Positions 41,968-52,528 of a DNA stretch of 64,000 nucleotides are shown in pieces. Numbering within the stretch: position 1 is the first letter of the stretch; every line of letters starts with the position of its first letter. The position numbers and the translations under genes were made by a program. The stretch is from Streptomyces hokutonensis (lineage in GTDB: Bacteria; Actinomycetota; Actinomycetes; Streptomycetales; Streptomycetaceae), in assembly GCF_000376565.1 (NCBI RefSeq), contig NZ_BARG01000012.1:39482-103481 (forward strand), read 5' to 3'. Under the pieces are notes generated by a model that worked only from the letters and a program-made list of their open reading frames with translations, did not search any database and had not been told where the DNA came from.

Positions 41968-41997
41968 TTCGAGTTACCTGTGTGTCAGTAGTAGGCT
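41968..41997 (+). promoter_or_regulatory. Promoter-like pair for the cvnABCD operon
   Basis: TTCGAG (41968-41973), 18 bases, TAGGCT (41992-41997). The -10 is good for Streptomyces; the -35 is weak. Transcription would start near 42004, giving a 55-base leader. Confidence 0.4.
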
Positions 41998-42023
41998 CGC
42001 GCCGTTTGTTGACGCACATGTGT

Positions 42024-42042
42024 ACCCCCGGCCGGCGGGGGT
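42024..42042 (+). promoter_or_regulatory. Hairpin in the cvnA leader
   Basis: ACCCCCG (42024-42030) and CGGGGGT (42036-42042) form a perfect 7-bp stem with loop GCCGG, ending nine bases before GGGGGAGG, the cvnA ribosome binding site. It could modulate translation initiation. Confidence 0.4.
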
Positions 42043-42058
42043 CCAGCTGGGGGAGGCC

Positions 42059-44887
42059 ATGCGCTTTCGCGGGAAGTCCATCCGCCGGAAGATCGTGGCG
42101 CTCCTTCTCGTGCCGCTCGTGTCCCTGACCGCGATCTGGGCGTTCGCCACGGTCCTCACCGGCCGGGCGGCCGGAGACCTGTTCAACGTGTCGTCGGTCG
42201 TCGAGAAGATCGGCTACCCCACCGAGGACACGGTCCGCGTCATCCAGCAGGAACGGCGCCAGTCGCTGGTCTATCTCGCCGACCCGCGCGCGGCCGACGG
42301 CCTCACCGACCTGAAGCGCAGCCGCACCGCGACCGACGAAGCCGTCGCCAAGATCCGCAAGAACGCCCGGAACCCCGACGTCCGCGACGCGATGGGCCAG
42401 ACCACCGACAGCCGCGTCTCCGCCGTCCTCGACGCCTTCGACGGCCTGGAGTCCCTGCGGCGCAGCGTCGAGGACGGGACCGTGAGCCGCGCCCAGGCCC
42501 TCGATCTCTACAACCGCCTGGTCGACCCCTGCTATGTGCTGCTGACCAACCTCCACGTCGTCGACAACGTGGAGATGGACAAGCAGTACCGCGCCCTCGT
42601 CAACCTCGCACGCGCGCGTGAACTCCTCTCCCGTGAGGACGCGTTGCTCGGCTCCTCGCTGATCGTCGGCAAACTCACCCGGGACGAGACCCGCGCGGTC
42701 TCCGACCTGGTGGCCCAGCGCACCCTGATGTACGACGTCAACCTGCCGCTGCTGCCCTCGTCGGAGCGCGACCACTTCGACCGCTTCTGGAAGAACGCGG
42801 CCAGCGCCCCGCTCCGCGTGGCCGAACAGGCCGCCGCCTCCTCCGGGTCCGGCGAACCCCGCAACGTCACCGCGCAGACCTGGAACACCGCGGCCGGTGC
42901 CGTGCTGGACAAGCTCGGCACCCTCGACGACCAGGCCAACGACCGCTATCAGGACCGCGTCCGCCCCGTCGCGATGAACGTCATCCTCAAGGCGGCCGTC
43001 GCCGGTGTCCTCGGCCTGATCGCCCTGCTCCTCTCGCTCTTCCTGTCCGTGCGCATCGGCCGCGGCCTCATCCGCGACCTGCGCCAACTCCGCCTGGACG
43101 CCCACGAGGCGTCCGGTGTCCGGCTGCCCAGCGTGATGCGCCGCCTGTCGGTGGGCGAAGTCGTCGACGTGGAGACCGAGGTCCCGCGCCTGGAGTACGA
43201 CCGCAACGAGATCGGTGAGGTCGGCCAGGCCCTCAACACCCTGCAGCGCGCCGCCGTCGAAGCCGCCGTGAAACAGGCCGAGTTGCGCTCCGGCGTCTCC
43301 GAGGTCTTCGTCAACCTCGCCCGGCGCAGCCAGGTCCTGCTGCACAAGCAGCTCACCCTGCTCGACACCATGGAGCGCAGGACCGAGGACACCGACGAAC
43401 TCGCCGACCTGTTCCGCCTCGACCACCTGACGACCCGTATGCGCCGTCACGCCGAGGGCCTGGTGATCCTCTCCGGGGCCGCCCCGTCCCGGCAGTGGCG
43501 CAAGCCGGTCCAGCTCATGGACATCGTCCGCGCGGCTGTCGCCGAGGTCGAGGACTACGAGCGCATCGAGGTCCGACGGCTGCCGCGGATCGCCGTCACC
43601 GGCCCCGCCGTCGCCGACCTCACCCACCTGGTGGCCGAACTCCTGGAGAACGCCACGGTGTTCTCCCCGCCGCACACCGCCGTCCAGGTCCTGGGGGAGC
43701 GGGTCGCCAACGGCTTCACCCTGGAGATCCACGACCGCGGCCTCGGCATGGCGGCCGAAGCGCTCCTGGACGCCAATCTCCGGCTCGCCGAGACACCCGA
43801 GTTCGAACTCTCCGACACCGACCGGCTCGGCCTGTTCGTGGTCAGCCGGCTCGCCCAGCGACAGAACGTCCGCGTCTCGCTCCAGCCTTCGCCGTACGGC
43901 GGCACGACCGCCGTCGTGTTCATCCCCGACGCGCTGCTGAGCGACGAGGTCCCGGACACCAACGGCATCGGCTTCCGCCTCGACCGGCCCCAGCCGACGA
44001 AGGAGGCCGAGTTCGAGGAGAGCCACCGCTCCGCGCTCTCCCAGGTGCCCGTGAAACTTCCCGGCCTGCCGCCCGCCCTCCTGGACGGGCCGGTCGAACT
44101 GGAGGCCCCGGTCGACCTGGACGCCCTCGCCGGCTTCCCGAACGCCCTCGACGAGGACGGCGAGCGCGGCGAGGCCTTCCGTCCGCGCCGCCCGGGCCTC
44201 CGGGACGACCTCACCCCCGTCCGCCCCGTAGACCCCCGTCAGCCGGTCTCCGAGGCCCACGACGGACCGCGCGGGGACGCGGACGCCCACCGGAGCGAAC
44301 CGCTCCCGCTGCCCCGGCGCCGGACGCCCAAGCTGGTGAGCTCCCATGGGCGTCCGGTCGTAGAACAGCGTTCCCGAAGGGACCCGGAGGGTTCCTCGGA
44401 CGGCGGCTTCGACGGCGTCTCCACGACCCCCGGCGGAGCCGACCCGGAGGGCCCGGCACCACTGCCGGCCCGGCGGCGCGGAGACACGCCGCTACGGCGC
44501 CGTACCGACGTGCCCGGTGGGCGCGCCGAGGCTTCCCCGGGGCGTGGACCCGGCGAACCGTCCGAGGCCCCCGCCCTGCCCAGACGCACCCGGCGCGCCG
44601 AGATCGCGTCCAGCGCTCCCGACTCCGACACCTCACCGGGGGGAACCGGGCCCGACACCGGAGCGTTGCCCAGACGTGTGCGCCAGGCCAACCTGGCCCC
44701 GCAGCTGAAGAAGGACCCCGAACGGCGCACCACGAGCCCGGCGGAGGTCGTGGAGCGCGACGCCGACGAGGTACGCAGCCGCATGGCCTCGCTCCAACGC
44801 GGCTGGCAGCGTGGCCGCGAGGAGAACGCCGAGGACGACGACGTCCAAGGCGGCACAGCACAAGGAACTAAGGGGGACGGTCGATGA
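42059..44887 (+). CDS. cvnA: CvnA, conservon sensor kinase with nitrate/nitrite-sensor-like extracellular domain
   Basis: A 942-residue membrane protein. TM1 is at about residues 10-32 (IVALLLVPLVSLTAIWAFAT), a helical extracytoplasmic NIT-like domain follows, TM2 is at about 300-325 (AAVAGVLGLIALLLSLFLSV), then a HAMP-like region and a histidine-kinase ATPase domain with the N box ELLENATVFSPP and G1 box HDRGLGM. There is no normal dimerisation/phospho-acceptor domain. The C-terminal 300 residues are Pro/Arg-rich and probably disordered. CvnA proteins act with CvnB-D as membrane-associated G-protein-like signalling complexes. The start has GGGGGAGG upstream. Confidence 0.92.
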   Translation: MRFRGKSIRRKIVALLLVPLVSLTAIWAFATVLTGRAAGDLFNVSSVVEKIGYPTEDTVRVIQQERRQSLVYLADPRAADGLTDLKRSRTATDEAVAKIRKNARNPDVRDAMGQTTDSRVSAVLDAFDGLESLRRSVEDGTVSRAQALDLYNRLVDPCYVLLTNLHVVDNVEMDKQYRALVNLARARELLSREDALLGSSLIVGKLTRDETRAVSDLVAQRTLMYDVNLPLLPSSERDHFDRFWKNAASAPLRVAEQAAASSGSGEPRNVTAQTWNTAAGAVLDKLGTLDDQANDRYQDRVRPVAMNVILKAAVAGVLGLIALLLSLFLSVRIGRGLIRDLRQLRLDAHEASGVRLPSVMRRLSVGEVVDVETEVPRLEYDRNEIGEVGQALNTLQRAAVEAAVKQAELRSGVSEVFVNLARRSQVLLHKQLTLLDTMERRTEDTDELADLFRLDHLTTRMRRHAEGLVILSGAAPSRQWRKPVQLMDIVRAAVAEVEDYERIEVRRLPRIAVTGPAVADLTHLVAELLENATVFSPPHTAVQVLGERVANGFTLEIHDRGLGMAAEALLDANLRLAETPEFELSDTDRLGLFVVSRLAQRQNVRVSLQPSPYGGTTAVVFIPDALLSDEVPDTNGIGFRLDRPQPTKEAEFEESHRSALSQVPVKLPGLPPALLDGPVELEAPVDLDALAGFPNALDEDGERGEAFRPRRPGLRDDLTPVRPVDPRQPVSEAHDGPRGDADAHRSEPLPLPRRRTPKLVSSHGRPVVEQRSRRDPEGSSDGGFDGVSTTPGGADPEGPAPLPARRRGDTPLRRRTDVPGGRAEASPGRGPGEPSEAPALPRRTRRAEIASSAPDSDTSPGGTGPDTGALPRRVRQANLAPQLKKDPERRTTSPAEVVERDADEVRSRMASLQRGWQRGREENAEDDDVQGGTAQGTKGDGR

Positions 44888-45318
44888 CCGCACCAAAGGC
44901 GACCGGCCACGGCACGACCGACCAGCGCGGGCTGAACTGGCTCCTCGACGACCTCGTCGAGCGCGTCGCCAGCATCCGCAAGGCGATCGTGCTCTCCGGT
45001 GACGGTCTGCCCACCGGCGTGTCCCAGGACCTGACCCGCGAGGACAGCGAACACCTGGCCGCCGTGGCCTCCGGCTTCCACAGCCTCGCCAAGGGCGTCG
45101 GCAGGCACTTCGAGGCGGGCAGCGTGCGGCAGACCGTCGTGGAGCTCGACGAGGCCTTCCTGTTCGTGACGGCGGCCGGTGACGGCAGCTGCCTCGCCGT
45201 CCTCGCCGACGCGGACTCGGACGTCGGACAGGTCGCCTACGAGATGACACTGCTCGTGAAGCGGGTCGGTGTGCATCTCGGCGCTGCTCCGCGCACCGAT
45301 CTGTCCTCCGGCGGGTAG
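44884..45318 (+). CDS. cvnB: CvnB, roadblock/LC7 domain protein
   Basis: A 144-residue roadblock/LC7 protein (LNWLLDDLVERVASIRKAIV, LSGDGLPTGVSQDL, MTLLVKRVGVHLG), likely the regulatory partner or GAP-like factor for the GTPase CvnD. Its ATG overlaps the cvnA stop (ATGA). Confidence 0.93.
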   Translation: MTAPKATGHGTTDQRGLNWLLDDLVERVASIRKAIVLSGDGLPTGVSQDLTREDSEHLAAVASGFHSLAKGVGRHFEAGSVRQTVVELDEAFLFVTAAGDGSCLAVLADADSDVGQVAYEMTLLVKRVGVHLGAAPRTDLSSGG

Positions 45319-45327
45319 TGAAGTGAC

Positions 45328-45723
45328 ATGAGCAGAGACGGTCAGGGAAGAGGCCACTGGTTCGACGACGAGGCCGGACCGGTCGTCCGTCCGTACGCGA
45401 TGACGCGCGGCCGTACCACCAGTGCGGGACAGCACCGCCTCGACCTGATCGCGGTGGTGGTCGCGGAGTCCCGGGCGGACGACTCCGAAGCGGACCAGGC
45501 GCTGTCCCCGGAGCACGTGGACATCGTCGGACTGTGCCGTGACGCCCCGCAGTCGGTCGCCGAACTCGCCGCCGAACTCGACCTGCCCGTCGGCGTGATA
45601 CGGGTCCTCATCGGAGACCTCGTGGACGAGGAACTGGTCCATGTCTCACGGCCCGTACCCCCGGCCGAACTGGTCGACGAGAGTATTCTCCGCGACGTCA
45701 TCAGCGGCCTCCGGGCACTCTGA
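45328..45723 (+). CDS. cvnC: CvnC, DUF742 protein
   Basis: A 131-residue DUF742 protein: WFDDEAGPVVRPYAMTRGRT at the N-terminus and a winged-helix-like core DIVGLCRDAPQSVAELAAEL, DLPVGVIRVLIGDLVDEELV. It is always found between CvnB and CvnD in conservons; it starts nine bases after cvnB ends. The precise role is unknown. Confidence 0.93.
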   Translation: MSRDGQGRGHWFDDEAGPVVRPYAMTRGRTTSAGQHRLDLIAVVVAESRADDSEADQALSPEHVDIVGLCRDAPQSVAELAAELDLPVGVIRVLIGDLVDEELVHVSRPVPPAELVDESILRDVISGLRAL

Positions 45724-45771
45724 GCGGCGCGGAACCCGACCCGCCCCCCCATCAAGCAGGAGAAGAGATCG

Positions 45772-46377
45772 ATGATCTTCGGGCGTTCTGAGCGAGGCAA
45801 GCCTCCGGTCGAGCCCGTCACGCTCAAGATCCTGGTGGCCGGCGGCTTCGGCGTGGGCAAGACCACCCTCGTCGGCGCGGTCAGCGAGATCAGGCCGCTG
45901 CGCACGGAGGAACTGCTCACCGAGGCAGGGCGTCCGGTCGACGACACCAGTGGTGTGGAGGGCAAGCACACCACCACCGTGGCCATGGACTTCGGCCGCA
46001 TCACCCTGCGGGACGACCTGGTGCTCTACCTGTTCGGCACGCCGGGTCAGGAGCGCTTCTGGTTCATGTGGGACGAGCTCTCCGAGGGCTCGCTCGGCGC
46101 CGTCGTACTGGCCGACACCCGCCGCCTGGAGGACTGCTTCGCCGCCCTCGACTACTTCGAGCGGCGCTCCATACCCTTCGTCGTCGGCGTCAACTGCTTC
46201 GAGGGCGCCGCCCGTTACCCGGTGGAGACCGTACGGCAGGCCCTGGACCTCGACCAGGACGTACCGCTCATGCTGTGCGACGCGCGCGACCGGTCCTCGG
46301 TCAAGGAGGTCCTCATCGAGGTCGTCCAGCACGCGATGGCCTACGGCGCGAAGCGCCGCCAGAGCGTCACCAGCTGA
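45772..46377 (+). CDS. cvnD: CvnD, small GTP-binding protein
   Basis: A 201-residue Ras-like GTPase of the MglA/CvnD kind. G1 VAGGFGVGKTTLVGAVSE, switch region with HTTTVAMDFGRI, G3 FGTPGQERFWFMW (Gln present), and a G4-like VGVNCFEG in place of NKxD. It is the likely output of the conservon. AGGAGAAG precedes the ATG. No cytochrome P450 (CvnE) follows, unlike several other conservons. Confidence 0.92.
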   Translation: MIFGRSERGKPPVEPVTLKILVAGGFGVGKTTLVGAVSEIRPLRTEELLTEAGRPVDDTSGVEGKHTTTVAMDFGRITLRDDLVLYLFGTPGQERFWFMWDELSEGSLGAVVLADTRRLEDCFAALDYFERRSIPFVVGVNCFEGAARYPVETVRQALDLDQDVPLMLCDARDRSSVKEVLIEVVQHAMAYGAKRRQSVTS

Positions 46378-46435
46378 GCCGCGGGCGCGGCCCGTACCTC
46401 CGCCGACCGGGGTACGAGCCGCAGCTCCTCGAAGG

Positions 46436-46476
46436 ACGCACGCGCGTGTGGCTCATCAACCACGCACGCGCGTGTG
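46436..46476. repeat. Paired palindromic direct repeats between cvnD and glpK
   Basis: ACGCACGCGCGTGTG occurs at 46436-46450 and again at 46462-46476. Each copy contains the palindrome CACGCGCGTG. The pair can also fold as a larger hairpin across the spacer. It sits between two convergent genes and may be a terminator. Confidence 0.6.
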
Positions 46477-46477
46477 C

Positions 46478-47989
<1,512 letters not shown>

Positions 47990-48060
47990 GACGACCCCTT
48001 TGTCGTTTCCTTCGGATCCTTCAGAGGGCTGCTTTTTGGATGACTGCTCGAAGTCTGTTG

Positions 48061-48786
48061 TCAGAAGGCCGCGTTGAAGATGACTCCGGCGAGCGCCCCG
48101 CCGATCAGCGGCCCCACCACCGGGATCCACGCGTAACTCCAGTCCGAGGTCCCCTTGTTGGGGATCGGCAGCAGCGAGTGGACGATGCGGGGGCCGAGGT
48201 CACGGGCCGGGTTGATGGCGTACCCGGTGGGCCCGCCGAGCGACAGACCGATGCCGACCACCAGGAACGAGACGACCAGCACCGCCGTACCGGACTCGCC
48301 CAGCCCCTTGGTGAGCCCGAAGGCCAGGATCGGCAGGACCAGCGCGACGGTCGCGATGATCTCCGTCATCAGGTTCGCCACGACATTGCGGATCGTGGGC
48401 GAGGTGGAGAAGATCCCGAGCGTGGGCTGCGCCATCTCCTCCTCGGCGTTGGCCTGGAACTGCGCGAAGTAGACCAGCCAGCACAGCACCGCGCCGAGCA
48501 TGGCGCCGACCATCTGGCCCGCGATGTAGAGCGGGACCTTGTCCCACTTCCCGGTGTCGATGGCGATGCCGATCGTGACCGCCGGATTGAGCTGCCCGCC
48601 GGACAGCGGCGCCGCCGTGTACGCCCCGGCCATCACGCCGAAGCCCCATCCGAAGGCGATGACGATCCAACCGGAGTTCTGTGCCTTGGAGTAGTTCAGT
48701 ACGACGGCGGCGACCACGCCGGCGCCGAAGAGGATCAGGATCGCGGTGCCGATGACCTCACCGACGAATATGTCTCCGTTGCTCAT
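48061..48786 (-). CDS. glpF: Glycerol uptake facilitator (aquaglyceroporin)
   Basis: A 241-residue MIP-family channel with six membrane segments and two NPA boxes: [11 protein letters not shown] and [13 protein letters not shown], with the Asp after the second box typical of glycerol facilitators. AGGAG precedes the ATG. It is the promoter-proximal gene of glpFK. Confidence 0.95.
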   Translation of the reverse strand: MSNGDIFVGEVIGTAILILFGAGVVAAVVLNYSKAQNSGWIVIAFGWGFGVMAGAYTAAPLSGGQLNPAVTIGIAIDTGKWDKVPLYIAGQMVGAMLGAVLCWLVYFAQFQANAEEEMAQPTLGIFSTSPTIRNVVANLMTEIIATVALVLPILAFGLTKGLGESGTAVLVVSFLVVGIGLSLGGPTGYAINPARDLGPRIVHSLLPIPNKGTSDWSYAWIPVVGPLIGGALAGVIFNAAF

Positions 48787-49122
48787 GGCGGCTCCTAGGC
48801 CCGGGCCCGGGACGATCGGCCCCGGTCCTCCGTGCAGGGTGCGGTTCCCTTGGCGACTTCAGCCGAAGGCGGGGAGGGTCCCGAGCCCCGCCCGGCGTCC
48901 GTGACGAGCGTGCCGTCGCAGCCGAGATCGCCCATGGGGGAGTGGGCCTGAGCGCGGGTGCGGCCCGCGCGGCGCAGTGCCTGGTACGCCGAGAATGTAC
49001 GGCGATGTCGACCGACACCGGGAAGTGTTCACCGGTGCCGAAGGAGCGTCAAGGTCGCGGACGGCAACGGTGACACCCGCCCTGACGGCCCCTGGAGCCC
49101 CGTAGGACGCCGCCGGATCGGC
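48787..49122. other. Intergenic region upstream of glpF
   Basis: 336 bases with no convincing gene. It must hold the glpFK promoter. A short palindrome CACCGGTG near 49030-49037 and the GC-rich palindrome GGGCCCGGGCCC near 48801 are visible. No clear GylR operator could be assigned. Confidence 0.5.
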
Positions 49123-50775
49123 TCAGTGTCCGTGCGGACCCGCCGCCGTACGGGAGGCCCGTACGGGCGCCGTGGGGGCGCCACACAGGATCTCGTACCC
49201 GTCCACCCCCGCCCGGCCCAGCACCCAGCTCGTGCCGTCCAGCGCCTTCGCCGCCTGCTTCAGCGGAGCCAGCGACGCCGCCGCCTGCCGGTGGTCGGCC
49301 ACACTGCCCGGCACGCACACCACGGTGGCCAGGGACAGCGTCACGGCGCTGCCGCCGGCCACCCAGGGCACCTCCAGCACGGCCGCGGCCAGCGGTTGCA
49401 GTCCCTCCGGATCGGTGAGCACCAGGAAGTCGTCCCCGCCGATGTGCCCCACGCGCGTGTGCCCGGACGCCGTCAGCTGCAGCGCTCGACCGACCGAGCG
49501 GATCAACTCGTCGCCCGCCGCGAAACCGGCCCCGTCGTTGACCTGCTTGAAGTGGTCGACGTCCAGCCAGCTCAGCGCGAACGTCAGCCCGTCGGCGATC
49601 CGCCGGTCCACCTCACCGGTGATCGCGTCCGAACCGGGCAGCCTGGTCAGCGGATTGAGACCCGCCGCCTCCTCCACCCGCGTCTCGGCCAGCGCCCGTA
49701 CCAGGTCCGCCAGCCGTACGACGCCCACGCACCGCCCGTACCGGTCGACGACCGCCACGTCGTCCGACGTACGGTCCGCGTCGCCGACCGCGACGACGTC
49801 CAGGACCTCCCAGGCGGTCGCGTCGACGCCGACCGTCCGCGGCACGTGCCCGAGCCTGGCCGCGGGCCGGTCGGCGTACAGGGCGTGGCCGTAGCGCCCC
49901 GACATCGACAGCAGGAAGCGGGACCGGTGCACCGATTGGACCGGCACCCCGTCCCGGTCCACGAGCACCACTCCGGAGACGTCGGGCGAGCCGGTCAGCA
50001 GCGCCCGCACCTGGCCGGCGGACGCGGTGTCGGGCAGCAGCGCGGCCGGCCGCACGAACTCCCGCACCCACGGCCCCGACGGCGGCGTCATGGCGAGACC
50101 GGGGGCACGCGGCGGAACGTATACGTCCGCCGCCGGAATCCGAGTCGGTGGCGCGAACAGCTCGCCCTGGGCCAACTGGGCCCCGGCCGCCCGGGCCTGA
50201 GCGCACTGCGTCTCGGTCTCCACGCCCTCCACGGACAGCAGTGCGCCCAACTCCTCGCACAGGGTCCGCATCGCGCGCACCGCGGCCGGCCGCTCCAGCA
50301 GCGACGCGTCGAGCTTCACCAGGTCGGGCGCGAGGTCCGTGAGCAGCCGCAGGGGTACGTCACCGTCGCCGACGCCGTCGGCGCTGATCCGGAACCCCTG
50401 GCCGCGCAGCGCGGACACCGCCTCCAGGAGCGCCCGTCGCGGCACGTGCGTGAACGGCGGGACGATGTCGACCGTCACCTCCCACGGCAGCCGCCCCGCC
50501 TCCCGGACCGCGCTGTGCAGTGCGGTGAGCCCGCCGAGGTCGGCGAGGGTGCCGGCGAACACATTGATGTGCAGCGGCAGCAGCGTCTCCTTGCGGGCGG
50601 CTGCGCGGACCGCCAACACGGCGAGCTTGCCGTCGAGTTCGGGATCGCGGCGGGCCTCGGCCAGGATGTCGCCGGTCTCCGGGCGGACAAGCACCTCAAG
50701 GCCCGCGATTCCACCGGTGGTCAGATTGACCACCGGCTGGAAGGCGAAGCGGAGAGTGTCCGTCCTGGAGCGCAC
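49123..50775 (-). CDS. EAL-CBS-GGDEF protein, c-di-GMP signalling
   Basis: A 550-residue cytoplasmic protein in the order EAL (about 10-225), CBS pair (about 240-370), GGDEF (about 385-530). The EAL core is degenerate: EVL replaces EAL, the DDFG loop is DGVGDGD, and the ITE strand reads DIVPP, so several metal ligands are missing and phosphodiesterase activity is doubtful. The GGDEF domain is nearly intact (SWLDVDHFKQVNDGAGFAAG, GHIGGDDFLVL) with GGDDF and no RxxD inhibitory site. CBS motifs may sense adenine nucleotides. The GTG start at 50775 is the first good candidate. Confidence 0.85.
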   Translation of the reverse strand: MRSRTDTLRFAFQPVVNLTTGGIAGLEVLVRPETGDILAEARRDPELDGKLAVLAVRAAARKETLLPLHINVFAGTLADLGGLTALHSAVREAGRLPWEVTVDIVPPFTHVPRRALLEAVSALRGQGFRISADGVGDGDVPLRLLTDLAPDLVKLDASLLERPAAVRAMRTLCEELGALLSVEGVETETQCAQARAAGAQLAQGELFAPPTRIPAADVYVPPRAPGLAMTPPSGPWVREFVRPAALLPDTASAGQVRALLTGSPDVSGVVLVDRDGVPVQSVHRSRFLLSMSGRYGHALYADRPAARLGHVPRTVGVDATAWEVLDVVAVGDADRTSDDVAVVDRYGRCVGVVRLADLVRALAETRVEEAAGLNPLTRLPGSDAITGEVDRRIADGLTFALSWLDVDHFKQVNDGAGFAAGDELIRSVGRALQLTASGHTRVGHIGGDDFLVLTDPEGLQPLAAAVLEVPWVAGGSAVTLSLATVVCVPGSVADHRQAAASLAPLKQAAKALDGTSWVLGRAGVDGYEILCGAPTAPVRASRTAAGPHGH

Positions 50776-50874
50776 GGCAGCATGATGACGCCACCGGCGT
50801 ACGCCCAGGCCCAGTTCATAAGACGTTCACGCACCTTGCGGGCCGATCACGCCGGTCGGGCGGCACTCCGCCGC

Positions 50875-52065
50875 TCACCGCACCGCCAGCACCGCCGACC
50901 CGTGCCCGAACAGCCCCTGGTTCACGGTGATCCCCACCCGCGCCCCCGCGACCTGCCGGTCACCCGCGTCGCCTCTCAACTGCCAGGTCACCTCGCAGAC
51001 CTGGGCGATCGCCTGGGCCGGCACCGCCTCTCCGAAGGAGGCCAGTCCACCGCTCGCGTTCACCGGTATGCGCCCGCCCAGGGCCGTCGCGCCCTCCCGC
51101 AGCAGCTTGGCGCCCCCGCCCTCGGCGCACAGCCCCAGGTCCTCGTACCACTGCAACTCCAGGGCGGTGGACAGGTCGTAGACCTCGGCCAGGGAGAGGT
51201 CCTCGGGGCCGATGCCCGCCTCCTCGTAGGCCGCGCCGGCTATCGACGCCCGGAAGGTCTCGTCCGGCGGTGGCGCGCCCGCCGCGGAGTCGGTGGCGAT
51301 GTCCGGGAGGTCCAGCACCGTGTTGGGATAGCGCGGAGTCACCGTGGACACCGCGCGGATCCGCACCGGGTCCGCCGACCCGTGCCGGCGCGCGAACTCC
51401 ATGCTCGACAGCACCAGGGCGGCCCCGCCGTCCGAGGTGGCGCAGATGTCGAGCAGCCGCAGCGGATCGGCGACCACCGCCGAGGCGGCGACCTCCTCGG
51501 CGGAGACCCGCTTGCGGTAGCGCGCGTACGGATTCAGCGCGCCCAGGGCGGCGTTCTTCACCTTCACCTGGGCGAAGTCCTCCGGGGTGTCCCCGTAGAG
51601 GGCCATCCGACGGCGCGCGTACAGCCCGAAGTACGTCGGGTTCGTCGCCCCGAGGACCCGGAAGCGGAGCCAGTCCGGATCGTCGTGCCGGTCCCCGCCG
51701 GCCGGCCGGAAGAACCCCTTGGGCGCGGCGTCGGCGCCCACGACCAGCACCACGTCCGCGAGCCCCGAAAGGATCTGCGCCCGCGCCGCGTTGACGGCCT
51801 GCGCCCCGGACGCGCATGCCGCGTACACGCTCGCCACCCGGGCGCCCTGCCAGCCCAGCGCCTTCGCGAACGTCGCGCCCGCCACATACCCCGGGTATCC
51901 GCCACGCACGGTGTCCGCGCCGACGATCGAGCCGACGTCCCGCCACTCCAACCCGGCGTCGGCGAGCGCCGCCCGGGCCGCCGCCGTCCCGTACTCGACG
52001 AAGCTCCGCCCCCACTTTCCCCAGGGGTGCATGCCCGCGCCGAGCACCGCCACGTCCCCCGTCAT
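50875..52065 (-). CDS. SCPx-type thiolase / lipid-transfer protein
   Basis: A 396-residue thiolase-fold protein: VYAACASGAQAVNAARAQIL contains the nucleophilic-Cys position, and LSLAEVYDLSTALELQWYED and VNASGGLASFGEAVPAQAIA cover the later active-site His/Gly loops, with VNQGLFGHGSAVLAVR at the end. This group cleaves side-chain beta-ketoacyl-CoAs (sterols and branched acids) together with a DUF35 partner. The ATG overlaps the stop of that partner (ATGA), so the two make a complex. Confidence 0.9.
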   Translation of the reverse strand: MTGDVAVLGAGMHPWGKWGRSFVEYGTAAARAALADAGLEWRDVGSIVGADTVRGGYPGYVAGATFAKALGWQGARVASVYAACASGAQAVNAARAQILSGLADVVLVVGADAAPKGFFRPAGGDRHDDPDWLRFRVLGATNPTYFGLYARRRMALYGDTPEDFAQVKVKNAALGALNPYARYRKRVSAEEVAASAVVADPLRLLDICATSDGGAALVLSSMEFARRHGSADPVRIRAVSTVTPRYPNTVLDLPDIATDSAAGAPPPDETFRASIAGAAYEEAGIGPEDLSLAEVYDLSTALELQWYEDLGLCAEGGGAKLLREGATALGGRIPVNASGGLASFGEAVPAQAIAQVCEVTWQLRGDAGDRQVAGARVGITVNQGLFGHGSAVLAVR

Positions 52066-52511
52066 GCCGTCACCCCCACAGGCCGCCAGTGCCAGGTCGT
52101 CCAGGTCGTCTCCGTGTCCTCGTCGAGCACACCGGGGACGACCTCCACCTCCATGCCCACCGTCAGATCGGCGACGGTGATCCCGGGAACCGCCTGTCCC
52201 AGCACCACGATCCGCTCGGACTCCAGCTCCACAGCGATCAACGCGTACGGTTCCCACGGAAGTTCCGGATCGCTCACATACGGTGACGGTGGCCGGTACC
52301 GGCTGTCCGTGTACGACCAGACACGGCCGCGCCGCGACAGCGGGACCTCCTCCAGATCGCCGCCCGGACAGCCCGGATTGCGGCAGTGGCCGTCCTCACG
52401 CGGGAAGAAGACCGAGGCGCACGCCGAGCAACGCGTGCCGAGCAGCCGGAAGCCGTCCCCATCCCCGGTGAACCAATCGGTGACCACAGGTGTGCGTGTC
52501 CGCGACAACAT
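52062..52511 (-). CDS. DUF35 zinc-ribbon/OB-fold acyl-CoA-associated protein
   Basis: A 149-residue protein with a rubredoxin-like zinc ribbon (LGTRCSACASVFFPRE, CRNPGC) and an OB-fold (GRVWSYTDSRYRPPSPYV). It is the standard partner of SCPx thiolases. GGAGGG lies immediately upstream of the ATG at 52511; the TTG at 52508 or a later start is possible. An inverted-repeat operator lies 18 bases upstream of the start. Confidence 0.88.
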   Translation of the reverse strand: MLSRTRTPVVTDWFTGDGDGFRLLGTRCSACASVFFPREDGHCRNPGCPGGDLEEVPLSRRGRVWSYTDSRYRPPSPYVSDPELPWEPYALIAVELESERIVVLGQAVPGITVADLTVGMEVEVVPGVLDEDTETTWTTWHWRPVGVTA

Positions 52512-52528
52512 CCCTCCACAGCACTGGA

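Larger units (their letters stand above)
41641..42058. other. Divergent intergenic region upstream of cvnA
   Basis: 418 bases between a leftward membrane protein gene and the rightward conservon. No convincing gene. It contains the cvnA promoter-like pair at 41968-41997 and a 5'-leader hairpin at 42024-42042. Confidence 0.5.

Noticed and set aside
41609..44347. A 912-codon open frame antisense to cvnA
   Set aside because: Mirror of the highly biased cvnA codons; no recognisable protein family and no sensible start.
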